From NCBI GenBank assembly GCA_017503375.1, contig JAFVTF010000062.1:1-50104 (forward strand): a stretch of DNA of 50,104 nt. The letters are read 5' to 3'. The stretch comes from Lentisphaeria bacterium. GTDB taxonomy: Bacteria > Verrucomicrobiota > Lentisphaeria > Victivallales > UBA1829. Positions 7,539 to 16,511 of the stretch are shown here, one piece after another. Below the pieces are notes generated by a model. It did no database searches, was not told the origin of the DNA, and saw nothing but the letters and a program-made list of their open reading frames with translations. The position numbers were made by a program, and so were the translations under genes. How positions within the stretch are numbered: the first letter of the stretch is position 1; every line of letters begins with the position of its first letter.

Positions 7539-8402
7539 ATGGAATTTCAGCACAGAGTAACAGAGAAAATTGATTCAGGGAAATTACTGTATCATGAAGA
7601 TTTTTATTTCAATTATCTGCCGGAGCATAATTTTTTCGGATGCTGGGGCGTTGGGACCGGGGAATGGCGAAATCAATACAGTAACCGGATATACTGTCCA
7701 AGGTCATGGGTTTCTCTTGAATTGATCGTTTCCGGTTCTTTTTCTTTGTATTGGAATTCAAGAAAACAAGAGCTTAAGCGAGGCGATCTTTATTTTCTTG
7801 ATACTTCAGTTCCCCATCGTTTGCAGGGAACTCCGGGTGGTGAAAAATTCGGTCTTTTCTTCAACGGCGGTCTCATGAGCGGTTTTATCAAACAGAAACT
7901 GTTCCGGAATCAGGAAATTCTGCATATTGAAAAAACAGACGAACTGGAACAGCTTTACCGGAAGGTTTACCATGCCGCAGAAAATGGCAATCCGGACTTT
8001 GAAAACCTTGTGTTTGATATCCTGAAATATCTTGATCGTATCAAGAATGATCAAGTTTATCCGACAGCGCTGAATAGAGCATTGAATTATCTTACAGAGA
8101 CATCTGACTGGTGGTGTTCCCGTGAAAAACTGGCGGAAATCTCAGGAGTGAGCATCAGCACCCTGAACCGGTTGTTTTTGAAATATCTGGAACATTCAAT
8201 AGGCGAATATTGCCAGATCCAGCGGATCGAACAGGCTTGCTGTTTGCTGCAGTTTTCCGGTTTCAGCATAAAAGAGATCGCCGCAGAATGCGGTTTCTCA
8301 ACAGAATCATTTTTTTGCCACATGTTCAAAAAAATCAAAAAATGTACCCCATCGGAATTTATGGAGAAACACAGACGCGAATACCATCCGGAACAGAAGT
8401 GA
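7539..8402 (+). CDS. AraC-family transcriptional regulator
   Basis: The 287-residue protein has an N-terminal cupin-like sensing region (LIVSGSFSLYW, LKRGDLYFLDTSVPH) and a C-terminal double helix-turn-helix (about 180-285) with the second-helix signature GFSTESFFCHMFKKIKKCTPSEF. Such regulators usually bind a sugar and activate a neighbouring operon. The divergent DUF4838 gene is the obvious target. I chose the ATG at 7539 because the frame upstream of it is AT-rich, hydrophobic and runs through the promoters. AAGGA lies 11 nt before it, so the ribosome site is only moderate. Its stop is 5 bp from that of the convergent AraC gene. Confidence 0.85.
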   Translation: MEFQHRVTEKIDSGKLLYHEDFYFNYLPEHNFFGCWGVGTGEWRNQYSNRIYCPRSWVSLELIVSGSFSLYWNSRKQELKRGDLYFLDTSVPHRLQGTPGGEKFGLFFNGGLMSGFIKQKLFRNQEILHIEKTDELEQLYRKVYHAAENGNPDFENLVFDILKYLDRIKNDQVYPTALNRALNYLTETSDWWCSREKLAEISGVSISTLNRLFLKYLEHSIGEYCQIQRIEQACCLLQFSGFSIKEIAAECGFSTESFFCHMFKKIKKCTPSEFMEKHRREYHPEQK

Positions 8403-8407
8403 CAATG

Positions 8408-9265
8408 TTATAAATTCCGGCTTTGTTTCCGGTATTCCAACGGTGTCATGCCGAATTGTTTTTTGAATTCCCGTGCCAGATAATAAGCATAGTTGAATCC
8501 GCATTCCCGTGCAATTTCTTCGACAGAACTGTTGGAATAGGTCAAAAGCTGTTTTACATTTTCCATACGTTTGTCGCAAATCGCCTGCCAGATCGTTGTC
8601 TTCAAATGCTGATGAAAGAGATTTGTCAAAGTTGAGATGCTGACACATGCCGCTTTTGCGATTTCTTTTCTTGTCATTAATTTCGGATCACGGAAATTGC
8701 TGTCGATAAAATTTTTTGCAATCAGGACTGGTTTCGGCAGCGGGTCTTCCGGAAATTGAATCATCGCTTCATGAAGCAGCTGGTAAGCATAAGCTCCGAT
8801 CCGGGAATCATCAGCTCTGTTGTTTGATAATTCATCGCGGATCAATTCAAAACACTGTTTGAATTTTTCCGGATCAACTGCATAAAAAGATGGCAAACCT
8901 CCGGGAAACATCTCTTTCAGCAGGTTTTTCAACAGAGTATTTACTTCATAGAGCACAAAATAGCGTTCAGCACTGGGGGAAATCGTCTCAAATTTCTGTC
9001 CGGGCGCACTTAGATCCAGAATGGTGAAATAGCCTTTTGATTCGATTTTTTCAGAACCGTCCATCCGGGTGACTTTCTGCTCCCCGGAAAGAATCATGGA
9101 AACAATGATGTTTGATCTGGGAATATCGGATTTTCCGATCCAGGACTGATAGCTGACGGAGTGGCAGAAGGACTGGATTCTCAGGGAAGGGGTTCCCGGT
9201 TCATAGTGCGTGGTATTCACATGGTAGATTTCTTTGAATTGTGATGATTCCCAGACTTTCTGCAT
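8408..9265 (-). CDS. AraC-family transcriptional regulator
   Basis: The 285-residue product has an N-terminal ligand-binding half and a C-terminal AraC domain with both helix-turn-helix units (ACVSISTLTNLFHQHL and EIARECGFNYAYYLAREFKKQFGMTPLEYR). The start is taken at 9265, where GGAGG lies 8 nt upstream. A further 18 in-frame codons exist upstream but cross the promoter. It is divergent from the DegT aminotransferase-creatininase operon and most likely controls it. It is tail-to-tail with the other AraC gene with no visible terminator between them. Confidence 0.87.
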   Translation of the reverse strand: MQKVWESSQFKEIYHVNTTHYEPGTPSLRIQSFCHSVSYQSWIGKSDIPRSNIIVSMILSGEQKVTRMDGSEKIESKGYFTILDLSAPGQKFETISPSAERYFVLYEVNTLLKNLLKEMFPGGLPSFYAVDPEKFKQCFELIRDELSNNRADDSRIGAYAYQLLHEAMIQFPEDPLPKPVLIAKNFIDSNFRDPKLMTRKEIAKAACVSISTLTNLFHQHLKTTIWQAICDKRMENVKQLLTYSNSSVEEIARECGFNYAYYLAREFKKQFGMTPLEYRKQSRNL

Positions 9266-9287
9266 AAAATTCCTCCGGTTATCCTTT

Positions 9288-9315
9288 AATATAATCATCT
9301 TTTTTATAAAAACAA
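9288..9315 (-). promoter_or_regulatory. promoter for the AraC gene at 8408-9265
   Basis: On the minus strand, TTGTTT (9310-9315), a 16-bp spacer and TATATT (9288-9293). Confidence 0.5.
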
Positions 9316-9391
9316 GCATTTCTTTCTGTATTAACTGTTTTTATTTGTTGTTTTCTATTCATAATTTATACGATAATATTATTTTTTCGGG

Positions 9392-9420
9392 TTGAAATTT
9401 TCATGGAATACAGTTATATT
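9392..9420 (+). promoter_or_regulatory. promoter for the DegT-creatininase operon
   Basis: TTGAAA (9392-9397), a 17-bp spacer and TATATT (9415-9420). The ATG at 9403 falls between these boxes, which rules it out as the start of the downstream gene. Confidence 0.65.
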
Positions 9421-9465
9421 AGCCTCAGAGAACGAAAAACTTCAACCGAAAACAGGAGGTATCTC

Positions 9466-10791
9466 ATGAGTGAAAAAGAATCTGGCGGCGGTGATTTCCG
9501 TTATGCAGTCGGCGAAAGCAAAGTGCCCTGGCATGCAGTAGGGGAATTTTACAACGGAAAAGATGCCGTTGAAATGGTGAAATTCCTTCTTCCCGATGAC
9601 GGAAAAGCAGGATATCAGGAACAGTTGGACCGTACAGCAAAAGAAATCAAAGCTCTTGCAGATGTCGGCGGCAAAGCAACCAAGCTGACTCTCGGTAAAA
9701 AAGTTCAGGAAGCAGAAGAAATTTCCAAGAAATATTTCGGTGCAAAATATGCCTGTTTCCTTGATAACTGGACCGGCGGTATGGAAATCGGTTACAAGCT
9801 GGCTGGTCTCGGACCCGGCGATGAAGTCATCATGCCCGCAGTTACCTTCATTGCAACCATGGCTTATCCTCTCAATATCGGCGCAAAAATCGTTTTCGCT
9901 GATATCGACCCCGAAACCATCAACCTTGATCCCGCAGATGTTGAACGGAAGATCACATCGAAAACCAAAATGATCGTCCCCGTTCACCTGGGCGGATATC
10001 CTGTTGATATGGACCCCATCATGGAACTTGCCAAAAAGCATAACCTCATCGTTATGGAAGATGCTGCTCACGGTATGGGCGGTGCTTACAAAGGCAAAAA
10101 ACTCGGTGCAATCGGTCACTTCGGCGGATTCTCTCTCCATGAAGTCAAAAATATCACCTCTCTCGGTGAAGGCGGTTTGCTTCTGACCAGTGAAGATTTT
10201 GCCGGACCTCAGCTCCCCGGAGCAAGATTCCTCGGTCTCGACTTCACCCGCAAGATCAAAGATTGGCTCTATGATATTTCCCCGCTGATCGACCGTTTCG
10301 GAAAACCGCAGGTCGCTCTCAACCATTCAGCAACAGAAATTCAGGCTCTCGGTATGCTGCTCCAGATGCAGCGCATGGATGATATCATTGCCATCCGCCG
10401 GAAAGCAGCTGAATATATGAACAGTGTTCTTTCTCAGGAAGAAGGTATCCTCGTGGAAAAAGCTGATACTCCGGAAACTTATGGTACTCACCATCTGTAT
10501 CTCCTGCGTATCGACCCGGAAATCGTTGGCGGAAACATTCAGCAGCTCTCCAAAAAACTGGCTGAAAAGGGCTTGACCAATATCACACACTTCGGTCCCA
10601 TGTACCGCTTCAAGATCATGAAAGATTTCGGTTACGACGAAGAAGCTATCGCCGCAACATGCCCGAACACCGAAAAGATGTTCTATCATTCTTACACCCA
10701 CCTGCCGCTGTATCCGCTCACACAGGAACAGCTGGAATATCAGGCAAAGGCAGTTGTTGAAGCTGTCCGCGAAATGAAGGCAGGCAAGTAA
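9466..10791 (+). CDS. DegT/DnrJ/EryC1/StrS-family PLP aminotransferase
   Basis: The 441-residue protein has the fold-type I sugar-aminotransferase layout: DNWTGGMEIGYKLAGLGPGDEV, then AVTFIATM, then the cofactor-binding EDAAHGMGG (D199), and the PLP lysine K228 in SLHEVKNITSLGEGG. Family members transfer an amino group to or from keto-sugars and are cytoplasmic. The start at 9466 has a textbook AGGAGG site 6 nt upstream. The stop is one base from the ATG of the creatininase-family gene, so the two are tightly coupled. Codon use is richer in C-ending codons than in the neighbours, which hints at high expression. No sugar-nucleotide or cell-surface biosynthesis gene is adjacent, so a catabolic role is possible. 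Confidence 0.88.
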   Translation: MSEKESGGGDFRYAVGESKVPWHAVGEFYNGKDAVEMVKFLLPDDGKAGYQEQLDRTAKEIKALADVGGKATKLTLGKKVQEAEEISKKYFGAKYACFLDNWTGGMEIGYKLAGLGPGDEVIMPAVTFIATMAYPLNIGAKIVFADIDPETINLDPADVERKITSKTKMIVPVHLGGYPVDMDPIMELAKKHNLIVMEDAAHGMGGAYKGKKLGAIGHFGGFSLHEVKNITSLGEGGLLLTSEDFAGPQLPGARFLGLDFTRKIKDWLYDISPLIDRFGKPQVALNHSATEIQALGMLLQMQRMDDIIAIRRKAAEYMNSVLSQEEGILVEKADTPETYGTHHLYLLRIDPEIVGGNIQQLSKKLAEKGLTNITHFGPMYRFKIMKDFGYDEEAIAATCPNTEKMFYHSYTHLPLYPLTQEQLEYQAKAVVEAVREMKAGK

Positions 10792-10792
10792 G

Positions 10793-11653
10793 ATGGCTCT
10801 TGAACACTACAAAATGCTTGATTGTACCTTTCCGGAGATCAGGGAGTATCTGAAGACAAATCAGACCATTATTCTGCCTTACGCTTTGAGCGAACAGCAT
10901 GGTGCTCATCTTCCTCTGGATGTGGATATCCGCAATGCGGAATTCATCAGCATGGGATTGGCAAAACGGCTGAACTGCCTGATCGCCCCCACTTTGAATT
11001 ACACCTTCTCCGGCGGTATGCTTCCCGGAACAATCAACGTGAAGCCTAATACATTCAGCAATCTTGTCGGTGAAATTATCGAATCCCTGCACCTGCAGGG
11101 GTTCCGTAACTTTATCATCGTTCCCGGACATGGCGGAAGTGAAAGCCTTCTCCATCTGAAAGAATCCCTCCGGATTCTCAAATGGCTGAACCCTGCTCTT
11201 TCCGATGCCATGATACTGTTGACTCAGATCTGGGATTTTTCTCCCACATGGTTCAAACTCTTTGATGAACATGATTATCATGCTGCAAAGGCGGAAACCT
11301 CTCTGCTGCTCCATTGGTCTCCCGAAGTCGTCCGCATGGATAAAATAACTTTGGATGAGCCGGAAGTTGCAGAACGTTTGCGTCAGGACCCCGACAGCTA
11401 TCAGCTCCGGGAAAGTTTCACAGAACTGCCTCAGGAAGTCGTTCAGACATCCCAGCGCAAAGATGTGAAGATCGGTGTGATGGGCTATCCCGAACAGGCA
11501 AGTGCCGAGCTCGGAAAACAGATCGAAGAAGAGTGTCTGAAACTCGGCGGAGATGCTATTCTGAAAGCGATTGCCGATGCCGATGAAGCCCGGAAAACCG
11601 GAAAACGGATCGTCCACGATAACGGCGGACATCTGAAGATCCGCTCAGTCTGA
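10793..11653 (+). CDS. creatininase-family amidohydrolase
   Basis: The 286-residue protein matches the creatininase/MftE-like fold. The metal-site motif LPYALSEQHGAHLPLDVDI gives E34, H36 and D45, and VPGHGG gives H113. The family hydrolyses creatinine, formamides or small peptide-like amides with two metal ions. Here the direct coupling to an aminotransferase suggests a small amide or cyclic amine formed from an amino-sugar, but that is inference. It starts one base after the upstream stop and is followed by a rho-independent terminator (11675-11705), so the operon has two genes only. Confidence 0.85.
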   Translation: MALEHYKMLDCTFPEIREYLKTNQTIILPYALSEQHGAHLPLDVDIRNAEFISMGLAKRLNCLIAPTLNYTFSGGMLPGTINVKPNTFSNLVGEIIESLHLQGFRNFIIVPGHGGSESLLHLKESLRILKWLNPALSDAMILLTQIWDFSPTWFKLFDEHDYHAAKAETSLLLHWSPEVVRMDKITLDEPEVAERLRQDPDSYQLRESFTELPQEVVQTSQRKDVKIGVMGYPEQASAELGKQIEEECLKLGGDAILKAIADADEARKTGKRIVHDNGGHLKIRSV

Positions 11654-11674
11654 GCTTAAAAAACAGCTTTTCAG

Positions 11675-11705
11675 GGAAGAGGAATTTTCCTCTTCCTTTT
11701 TTTTT
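11675..11705 (+). terminator. rho-independent terminator of the DegT-creatininase operon
   Basis: GGAAGAGGAA (11675-11684) pairs perfectly with TTCCTCTTCC (11687-11696) and is followed by nine T residues, 21 bp past the stop. Confidence 0.85.
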
Positions 11706-11740
11706 GCGGAGATGTTTTTCATAAAGGTTGATTTGATATT

Positions 11741-12751
11741 TTAAAAGAAATTGAGAGCGGATTTATTTTTGAGTTTCCGAATCAGGAATGTGGAAAAACG
11801 CCAAACTCCAAGTTCATCAGGATGAACTCCGTCAATTGTTCCCTCAAAGTCATTCCCCATAGCATTTTTCATATCAATAAGAAAAAGAAACGGAAACTCC
11901 GGTTGCAGCTGTTTGATGATCCGGGCGGCTGTTTCCCGTTTTTTATTATGCGCCTGAACATTTTTCCGGTAAAGCCATGCATTCCGACGATCGGCATCGG
12001 TAAGAAGTATTACCGGTATATTTTTTCTGGCAGAACAGAGCTTCCGGAGAAAAATTTCAAGCCGTTCATCCAAAAGGGCAGCATCGGCATTAGGCAGAGG
12101 ATCGATCAGATAACAACAGGGGGTTAATTCTGCAAGCAGATCAGCCATTTCCAATTCCAGTTTGGCTGAACCGGAAAATCCGAGATTGATAATCGGACGA
12201 TTGAACTCACGTCCAAGAATCTGCGTGATCCCGTTTCCTGCGCGGGAACCGTAAGATCCGTGGATGATACTGCTGCCATAATATGCAATGGGTAAAATAT
12301 CACCTGGATGACTCCAGGCAAAAGATGCTCCGGCATCTGTTCCAACTTCCATGCTCCTGAGACAATTACGGAACGGGAAGTAAATGCGCACCATTCTTTT
12401 CATCTTCGTAAGCTGCACCAAAGCGGGAACTTCATTAACGTTTCCAGTGGCTGTCAATGTGACCGCAAAACGCCACTTTTTCCCAACGAGAATATATAAG
12501 TCGACCCCGCTTTCAGCACAGATATTGAAATTTGGTTCGCCGCGGACATCATCTTCCACTTCCCAGCGGATAGTTACGTTGCGTGAATCTGTTATGAATT
12601 CAGCATACATTCCGGATGAGTTCCGGCGCATTTTCCATACTTTCTCCGGTAAAACTTTCTCTGCATGGGAAGGAAGTCTCCCGAATTCCGGTTCTGTTTG
12701 AGTCCACCCCCGTCCGAAAACAAACTCTGGTGTGATTTTATGCCAATCCAT
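11741..12751 (-). CDS. SGNH/GDSL-type carbohydrate esterase
   Basis: The 336-residue protein has an N-terminal beta-sandwich with the GxDLY motif (GVDLY at 82-86) that typically precedes SGNH hydrolase domains in polysaccharide loci. The SGNH domain shows the nucleophile block YYGSSIIHG (S161), the Gly block LGFSGSAKLE, and the catalytic D307 and H310 in IDGVHPDELG. These enzymes deacylate glycans. No signal peptide is present, so it probably works on imported oligosaccharides. It is the last gene of the long minus-strand operon, 11 nt behind the GH78 gene. The acyl group removed is unknown. Confidence 0.87.
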   Translation of the reverse strand: MDWHKITPEFVFGRGWTQTEPEFGRLPSHAEKVLPEKVWKMRRNSSGMYAEFITDSRNVTIRWEVEDDVRGEPNFNICAESGVDLYILVGKKWRFAVTLTATGNVNEVPALVQLTKMKRMVRIYFPFRNCLRSMEVGTDAGASFAWSHPGDILPIAYYGSSIIHGSYGSRAGNGITQILGREFNRPIINLGFSGSAKLELEMADLLAELTPCCYLIDPLPNADAALLDERLEIFLRKLCSARKNIPVILLTDADRRNAWLYRKNVQAHNKKRETAARIIKQLQPEFPFLFLIDMKNAMGNDFEGTIDGVHPDELGVWRFSTFLIRKLKNKSALNFF

Positions 12752-12762
12752 ATTCTTTCCTG

Positions 12763-14340
12763 TTATTCTGATATAACTTTCAATCCGGCGGGAATAACCG
12801 TTTTTATCTTCCCCGAACGATTAGCTTCCACATGGATCAAGCCGTATTGAGAAGGCACTGTTCCCCTGGCATACTCCAAATCACCAAGATCAGGTTTGAT
12901 GCTGATACATCCGGGGGCAATAAATTTCACCCCCAGCACACGTTCGGAAAGGAACGGCGCCGGTCCGCTGCTCCAGCCATGACTCAAACTGTGGCGCAGT
13001 CCTTTATAACAGTAATTGCCGTAATCACCGTGAATATCTTTCTTTCCCGGAACAGGCATTTCGTCGATTCCATACGCATTTTCGGTCCAGTCCAGATTGA
13101 AGTCTTCCCAGAAACTGGTTGCTCCGAAATCGATCATTCCGCCCCAGTATTTCCGGATCAATTCCAATGCCGGGATAGTCGGTTTTGCCTGAAGCATGTA
13201 ATAGCCGTAGAACGTACTGACATTGCGGAACGGTTCATGAGCCAGTACATCACGGCGGTCAGAAAGTCCGGTAATAGTCAGCAAAGCTGCCGGAGCTTTC
13301 CGTCCGGCAGGGTCCGGAACATGACTCCGGAGCAGTTGTTGCGCTTTGATTTCTTCAGAAGCATCTTCGCCGACATAGCGCAGCAGTTTTTCGCCGGATT
13401 GCATCATCCAAAGCATCAGTGCCTGAATTCCGGCATGTTTTGCTTCAGGAGAATCTTCATTGGGCCAGTCAAGGAAACGTCTCTCGGGAACAATTTCCAT
13501 GCCGTCTTCCCGGATGAAAGAACGGTGCATTGCAAGAATTGATTTGATGAAAGCCAGATTTTCCATGATAAAGTCTGTATCTCCGGTCACACAGAGATAA
13601 TCCCATAAACTGATGATGAACCAGCAGGAATAAGTATAAATCATATTGACCGGTTTATCCGGCGGGGTCTGCCGGATCAGAAAATCAATAGAATCACGGA
13701 TGATCGATGAATCATCAAAAGCACACAGGATCGTTTTGATTTCCGGGTGCATATCACCCATCCACACAACACGGTCTCTCTTTGCTCCGTCATAAATATA
13801 ATCCTGCATACAGAGATGTACAGTACGGACAGCTGTTGTCCAGATCTGATTCAGTCTTTCATCGGAAGATTCAAAAGATCCGGTGATTTCCATGTCACGT
13901 TCCAGAACGACCCCGATCAGACTCTGGATCCACACCTCCTGTTCAGATTCATTGCTGATCCGGACAAAACGGAATACTGTATTTCCATACTCGAACTGAC
14001 CGTAATTCGGCAATTCCACAACAGCATCTTTCCGGGAGCTGTCCTGATCTGAGGCTCCCAGAGTTTCGCTGACTGACTCCCCGAATTTCAGACGGAGAGC
14101 AGCGTTTGCTGTATATGGATTGATACGGATCCCTCCATGGAATGAGCTTCCGAAGTCAAGAATCATACTTCCCCCCGGATGCAGAACAACTGGTTCGGGG
14201 AGATAATGGATCACATTCTGAAAAACGGTGCTGTCCACCAGTATTTCTGCACGTTCCACTTTTTCAGCGAAAACGATCCGCCGGATCGGACGATAGAATC
14301 TTGTCCGGGGATCACGTGTATAGGAACTGTTAAAATTCAT
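12763..14340 (-). CDS. GH78-like alpha-L-rhamnosidase (six-hairpin glycosidase)
   Basis: The 525-residue product fits the core of family GH78. A beta-sandwich comes first (about 1-150), then an (alpha/alpha)6 barrel with DGAKRDRVVWMGDMHPE (the GH78 acidic block), a second acidic site at FWEDFNLDW, and the barrel end HGWSSGPAPFLSERVLGVK. The enzyme would cleave terminal alpha-L-rhamnose. It is shorter than full-length GH78 proteins, which often carry extra N-terminal sandwiches. There is no signal peptide, so it is probably cytoplasmic. It sits between a DUF4838 gene (11 nt) and the SGNH esterase (11 nt), all in one operon. AAAGG lies 8 nt before the ATG. Confidence 0.85.
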   Translation of the reverse strand: MNFNSSYTRDPRTRFYRPIRRIVFAEKVERAEILVDSTVFQNVIHYLPEPVVLHPGGSMILDFGSSFHGGIRINPYTANAALRLKFGESVSETLGASDQDSSRKDAVVELPNYGQFEYGNTVFRFVRISNESEQEVWIQSLIGVVLERDMEITGSFESSDERLNQIWTTAVRTVHLCMQDYIYDGAKRDRVVWMGDMHPEIKTILCAFDDSSIIRDSIDFLIRQTPPDKPVNMIYTYSCWFIISLWDYLCVTGDTDFIMENLAFIKSILAMHRSFIREDGMEIVPERRFLDWPNEDSPEAKHAGIQALMLWMMQSGEKLLRYVGEDASEEIKAQQLLRSHVPDPAGRKAPAALLTITGLSDRRDVLAHEPFRNVSTFYGYYMLQAKPTIPALELIRKYWGGMIDFGATSFWEDFNLDWTENAYGIDEMPVPGKKDIHGDYGNYCYKGLRHSLSHGWSSGPAPFLSERVLGVKFIAPGCISIKPDLGDLEYARGTVPSQYGLIHVEANRSGKIKTVIPAGLKVISE

Positions 14341-14351
14341 GCAATAGACCT

Positions 14352-16511
14352 TTATTTCTGCGGAACTTCTTTAATGATAAAATCATCAAAGAAAATCGTT
14401 CCTGTCTTGCTCCAGCAGGAACCGATCCGCACCTTCAGATACGTTGGCAATAAATCAGGTGTTGTGAAGTTGAATGCCATGGTTTTCCAATCTCCGGACA
14501 TATCTCTTCCATGAAGATCACTGTAGAAAACAGAATTCAAGGATTTTCCGTCTTTATCGCACCAGTCAGAAGAGATCATTGAAACGAAAGATTTTTCAAC
14601 GCCGACACTGCGGTATTTCACTTCGATGCGGTAAGTTCCCGGTTTGGTGATTTTGAACATCTTTTCGATTACGGAACCATTCATCATCGGCAGAAAACGC
14701 AGTTCCAGTGCATTGGAACCGTCATATCCGGCTTTCGGGGTAATAAACACACTTCCGGAATTCTTGATATTGGGAGGTAGTGTCCACTGTCCGAGACCTT
14801 TATTGAAGTTGTCTTCAAAGAAAACTTTCGTGAAAGATTCCGGGCTGATCATCCGGGCATAGCGGTTTTTGAGCCAGAACTGACATCTGTTCCGGCGTTC
14901 CCGGAACCCGAACCGGATATATTCTGCACGGGTCTTGCAATCTCCTGCCGGGGCAAGTTTACAGACCATATCAAGATCTTTTGCACACTCTTCAAAGAAA
15001 TCTTTATCCAAATCCAGCAGATAATCATGCCAAGTTGGAATAAGATAGGTTCTGGCACAGCGTTTGAACCAGTCTCCTTTCGGCATGTCTTTGGTCCAGA
15101 ATTTTTCAAACCGTTCGTAATAACGTTTCAAATATGGAGCTGCTTCCGGTCCGACGGCTGTTCTGCACCAGTCATCAATGATCTTGTTTTCATCCTGGAA
15201 CGGATTCCAGAGCAGCTTGTAAGTCATATATGCCAGAGGACCTTCTGTCCAGGTCTGTTCATGAATTCCAAGTGGGGTATGCTGAATAAAAGCGTGCCGG
15301 ACACGCAGTTTATATCCTTCCCGCAACTGATTTGCAATATGATGCAGAGTGATACGGGGGAGCGCATAACCGTTGCTTGCATAATAATCCCACCAGCAAA
15401 CTTCAGAGGCAATATCGGACCAACTTTTCTGACGTTCCATATCCATAGCTTTGCGCTTCGGATCCACCCAGTTCAGACGGTCATAGGTGATAACCGGAAC
15501 CAGAGACGGATGCAGTTTGAACCCTTTTGGTGCAATAGAGGTATGGTTATAGGCAAAAACAGAAAACTTTGCTTCCGGATATTTTTTTGTAACGCCTTCC
15601 GCGATCTTATTGCAGAACTGCAGATAAAGCAGAGAACGATCCAGGGAACCGAACAGATGCGGTACATCATTTTCCGGGTAGAATTTCTTGCAGTTTTCAC
15701 ATTCACAATAACCGTTGCCATCGGTCTGACCAAGACTCCATGTCCGCAAGTCAGGATCTTTCGCAAATGCATCACAGATTATTCTGACAGCCTCTTTTAC
15801 AACCGCAGGATTTGTCATACAGGGCTGCCAGTGAACCGTCAAACGGGGTGGTGCCGGAATAAAACGCTTGCCGTCAATGATGGGATAAAAATCCGGATTG
15901 GTCTTTCCATACTTGGCTGCGGGGAACATCTTGTAAAGGTTGTGTCCGATGGCAAGACGGTACGGTGCACGTCCGCGGAGGAACGGATACCAATCCTGAT
16001 AACGTTTCCGTGACCAGTGACGGTTTCCGCTGTCAAGAATACGGGTGGTATAAACCGGCGCATCTGAAAATTCTTTCATCGGCACATTGAGATTTTTCAG
16101 TTTCGGGACATGTTCTCCGGCGGGACCGGGGTACAAAAAGCGGACTCCGATGAACCGTTCACAGAACTCAAGCGCACCGAACATAACCCCGTTCGGACCG
16201 CCGCCGGTAATCACCATCTTATTGGCAGAAGGAAACGAAAAACGGAATCCTTCCAAATCAAGTTTACCTTTTTCGATGGTAAAGCAGATCTGCGGCGCAC
16301 CTGCAGGAGCTTCACTGTATTTTCCGGTACTCTTGTAGAGAAATTTTTCTACGATCATGGAAGCTTCAAGACATGCCTGATTTTCATCCGGGACAAGCTC
16401 AACAGCCGTCTTCCCGTCTTTGATAACGGTGAAAGTCTTTTCCGCGGCTTCCACTGCGAACAACAGGAAAAACAGAGCTGCTGCAGAGAGAATTTTTCTA
16501 AAACTGATCAT
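14352..16511 (-). CDS. secreted DUF4838 protein, copy 2 of a duplicated pair
   Basis: The 719-residue protein has a signal peptide (about 1-23), a GH67/GH20-type N-terminal alpha/beta domain with GPNGVMFGALEFCERFIGVRF-type sequence (105-125), then the DUF4838 barrel with QTDGNGYCECENC (C269, C271, C274). A C-terminal jelly-roll-like module (about 570-715, DNFNKGLGQWTLP) may bind carbohydrate. It is clearly paralogous to the protein at 17301-19472 along its whole length. Its ATG overlaps the stop of the small secreted protein by 4 bases (ATGA), so translation is coupled. A role as a secreted glycosidase, possibly uronic-acid related, is inference from the N-terminal domain. Confidence 0.83.
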   Translation of the reverse strand: MISFRKILSAAALFFLLFAVEAAEKTFTVIKDGKTAVELVPDENQACLEASMIVEKFLYKSTGKYSEAPAGAPQICFTIEKGKLDLEGFRFSFPSANKMVITGGGPNGVMFGALEFCERFIGVRFLYPGPAGEHVPKLKNLNVPMKEFSDAPVYTTRILDSGNRHWSRKRYQDWYPFLRGRAPYRLAIGHNLYKMFPAAKYGKTNPDFYPIIDGKRFIPAPPRLTVHWQPCMTNPAVVKEAVRIICDAFAKDPDLRTWSLGQTDGNGYCECENCKKFYPENDVPHLFGSLDRSLLYLQFCNKIAEGVTKKYPEAKFSVFAYNHTSIAPKGFKLHPSLVPVITYDRLNWVDPKRKAMDMERQKSWSDIASEVCWWDYYASNGYALPRITLHHIANQLREGYKLRVRHAFIQHTPLGIHEQTWTEGPLAYMTYKLLWNPFQDENKIIDDWCRTAVGPEAAPYLKRYYERFEKFWTKDMPKGDWFKRCARTYLIPTWHDYLLDLDKDFFEECAKDLDMVCKLAPAGDCKTRAEYIRFGFRERRNRCQFWLKNRYARMISPESFTKVFFEDNFNKGLGQWTLPPNIKNSGSVFITPKAGYDGSNALELRFLPMMNGSVIEKMFKITKPGTYRIEVKYRSVGVEKSFVSMISSDWCDKDGKSLNSVFYSDLHGRDMSGDWKTMAFNFTTPDLLPTYLKVRIGSCWSKTGTIFFDDFIIKEVPQK

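Noticed and set aside
9403..9465. Earlier ATG for the DegT aminotransferase
   Set aside because: The ATG lies between the -35 and -10 boxes, and the downstream ATG at 9466 has an ideal AGGAGG site.
9442..10326. Minus-strand frame of 294 codons across the aminotransferase
   Set aside because: The plus-strand gene has the PLP lysine motif, promoter and AGGAGG site. The minus frame is a shadow.
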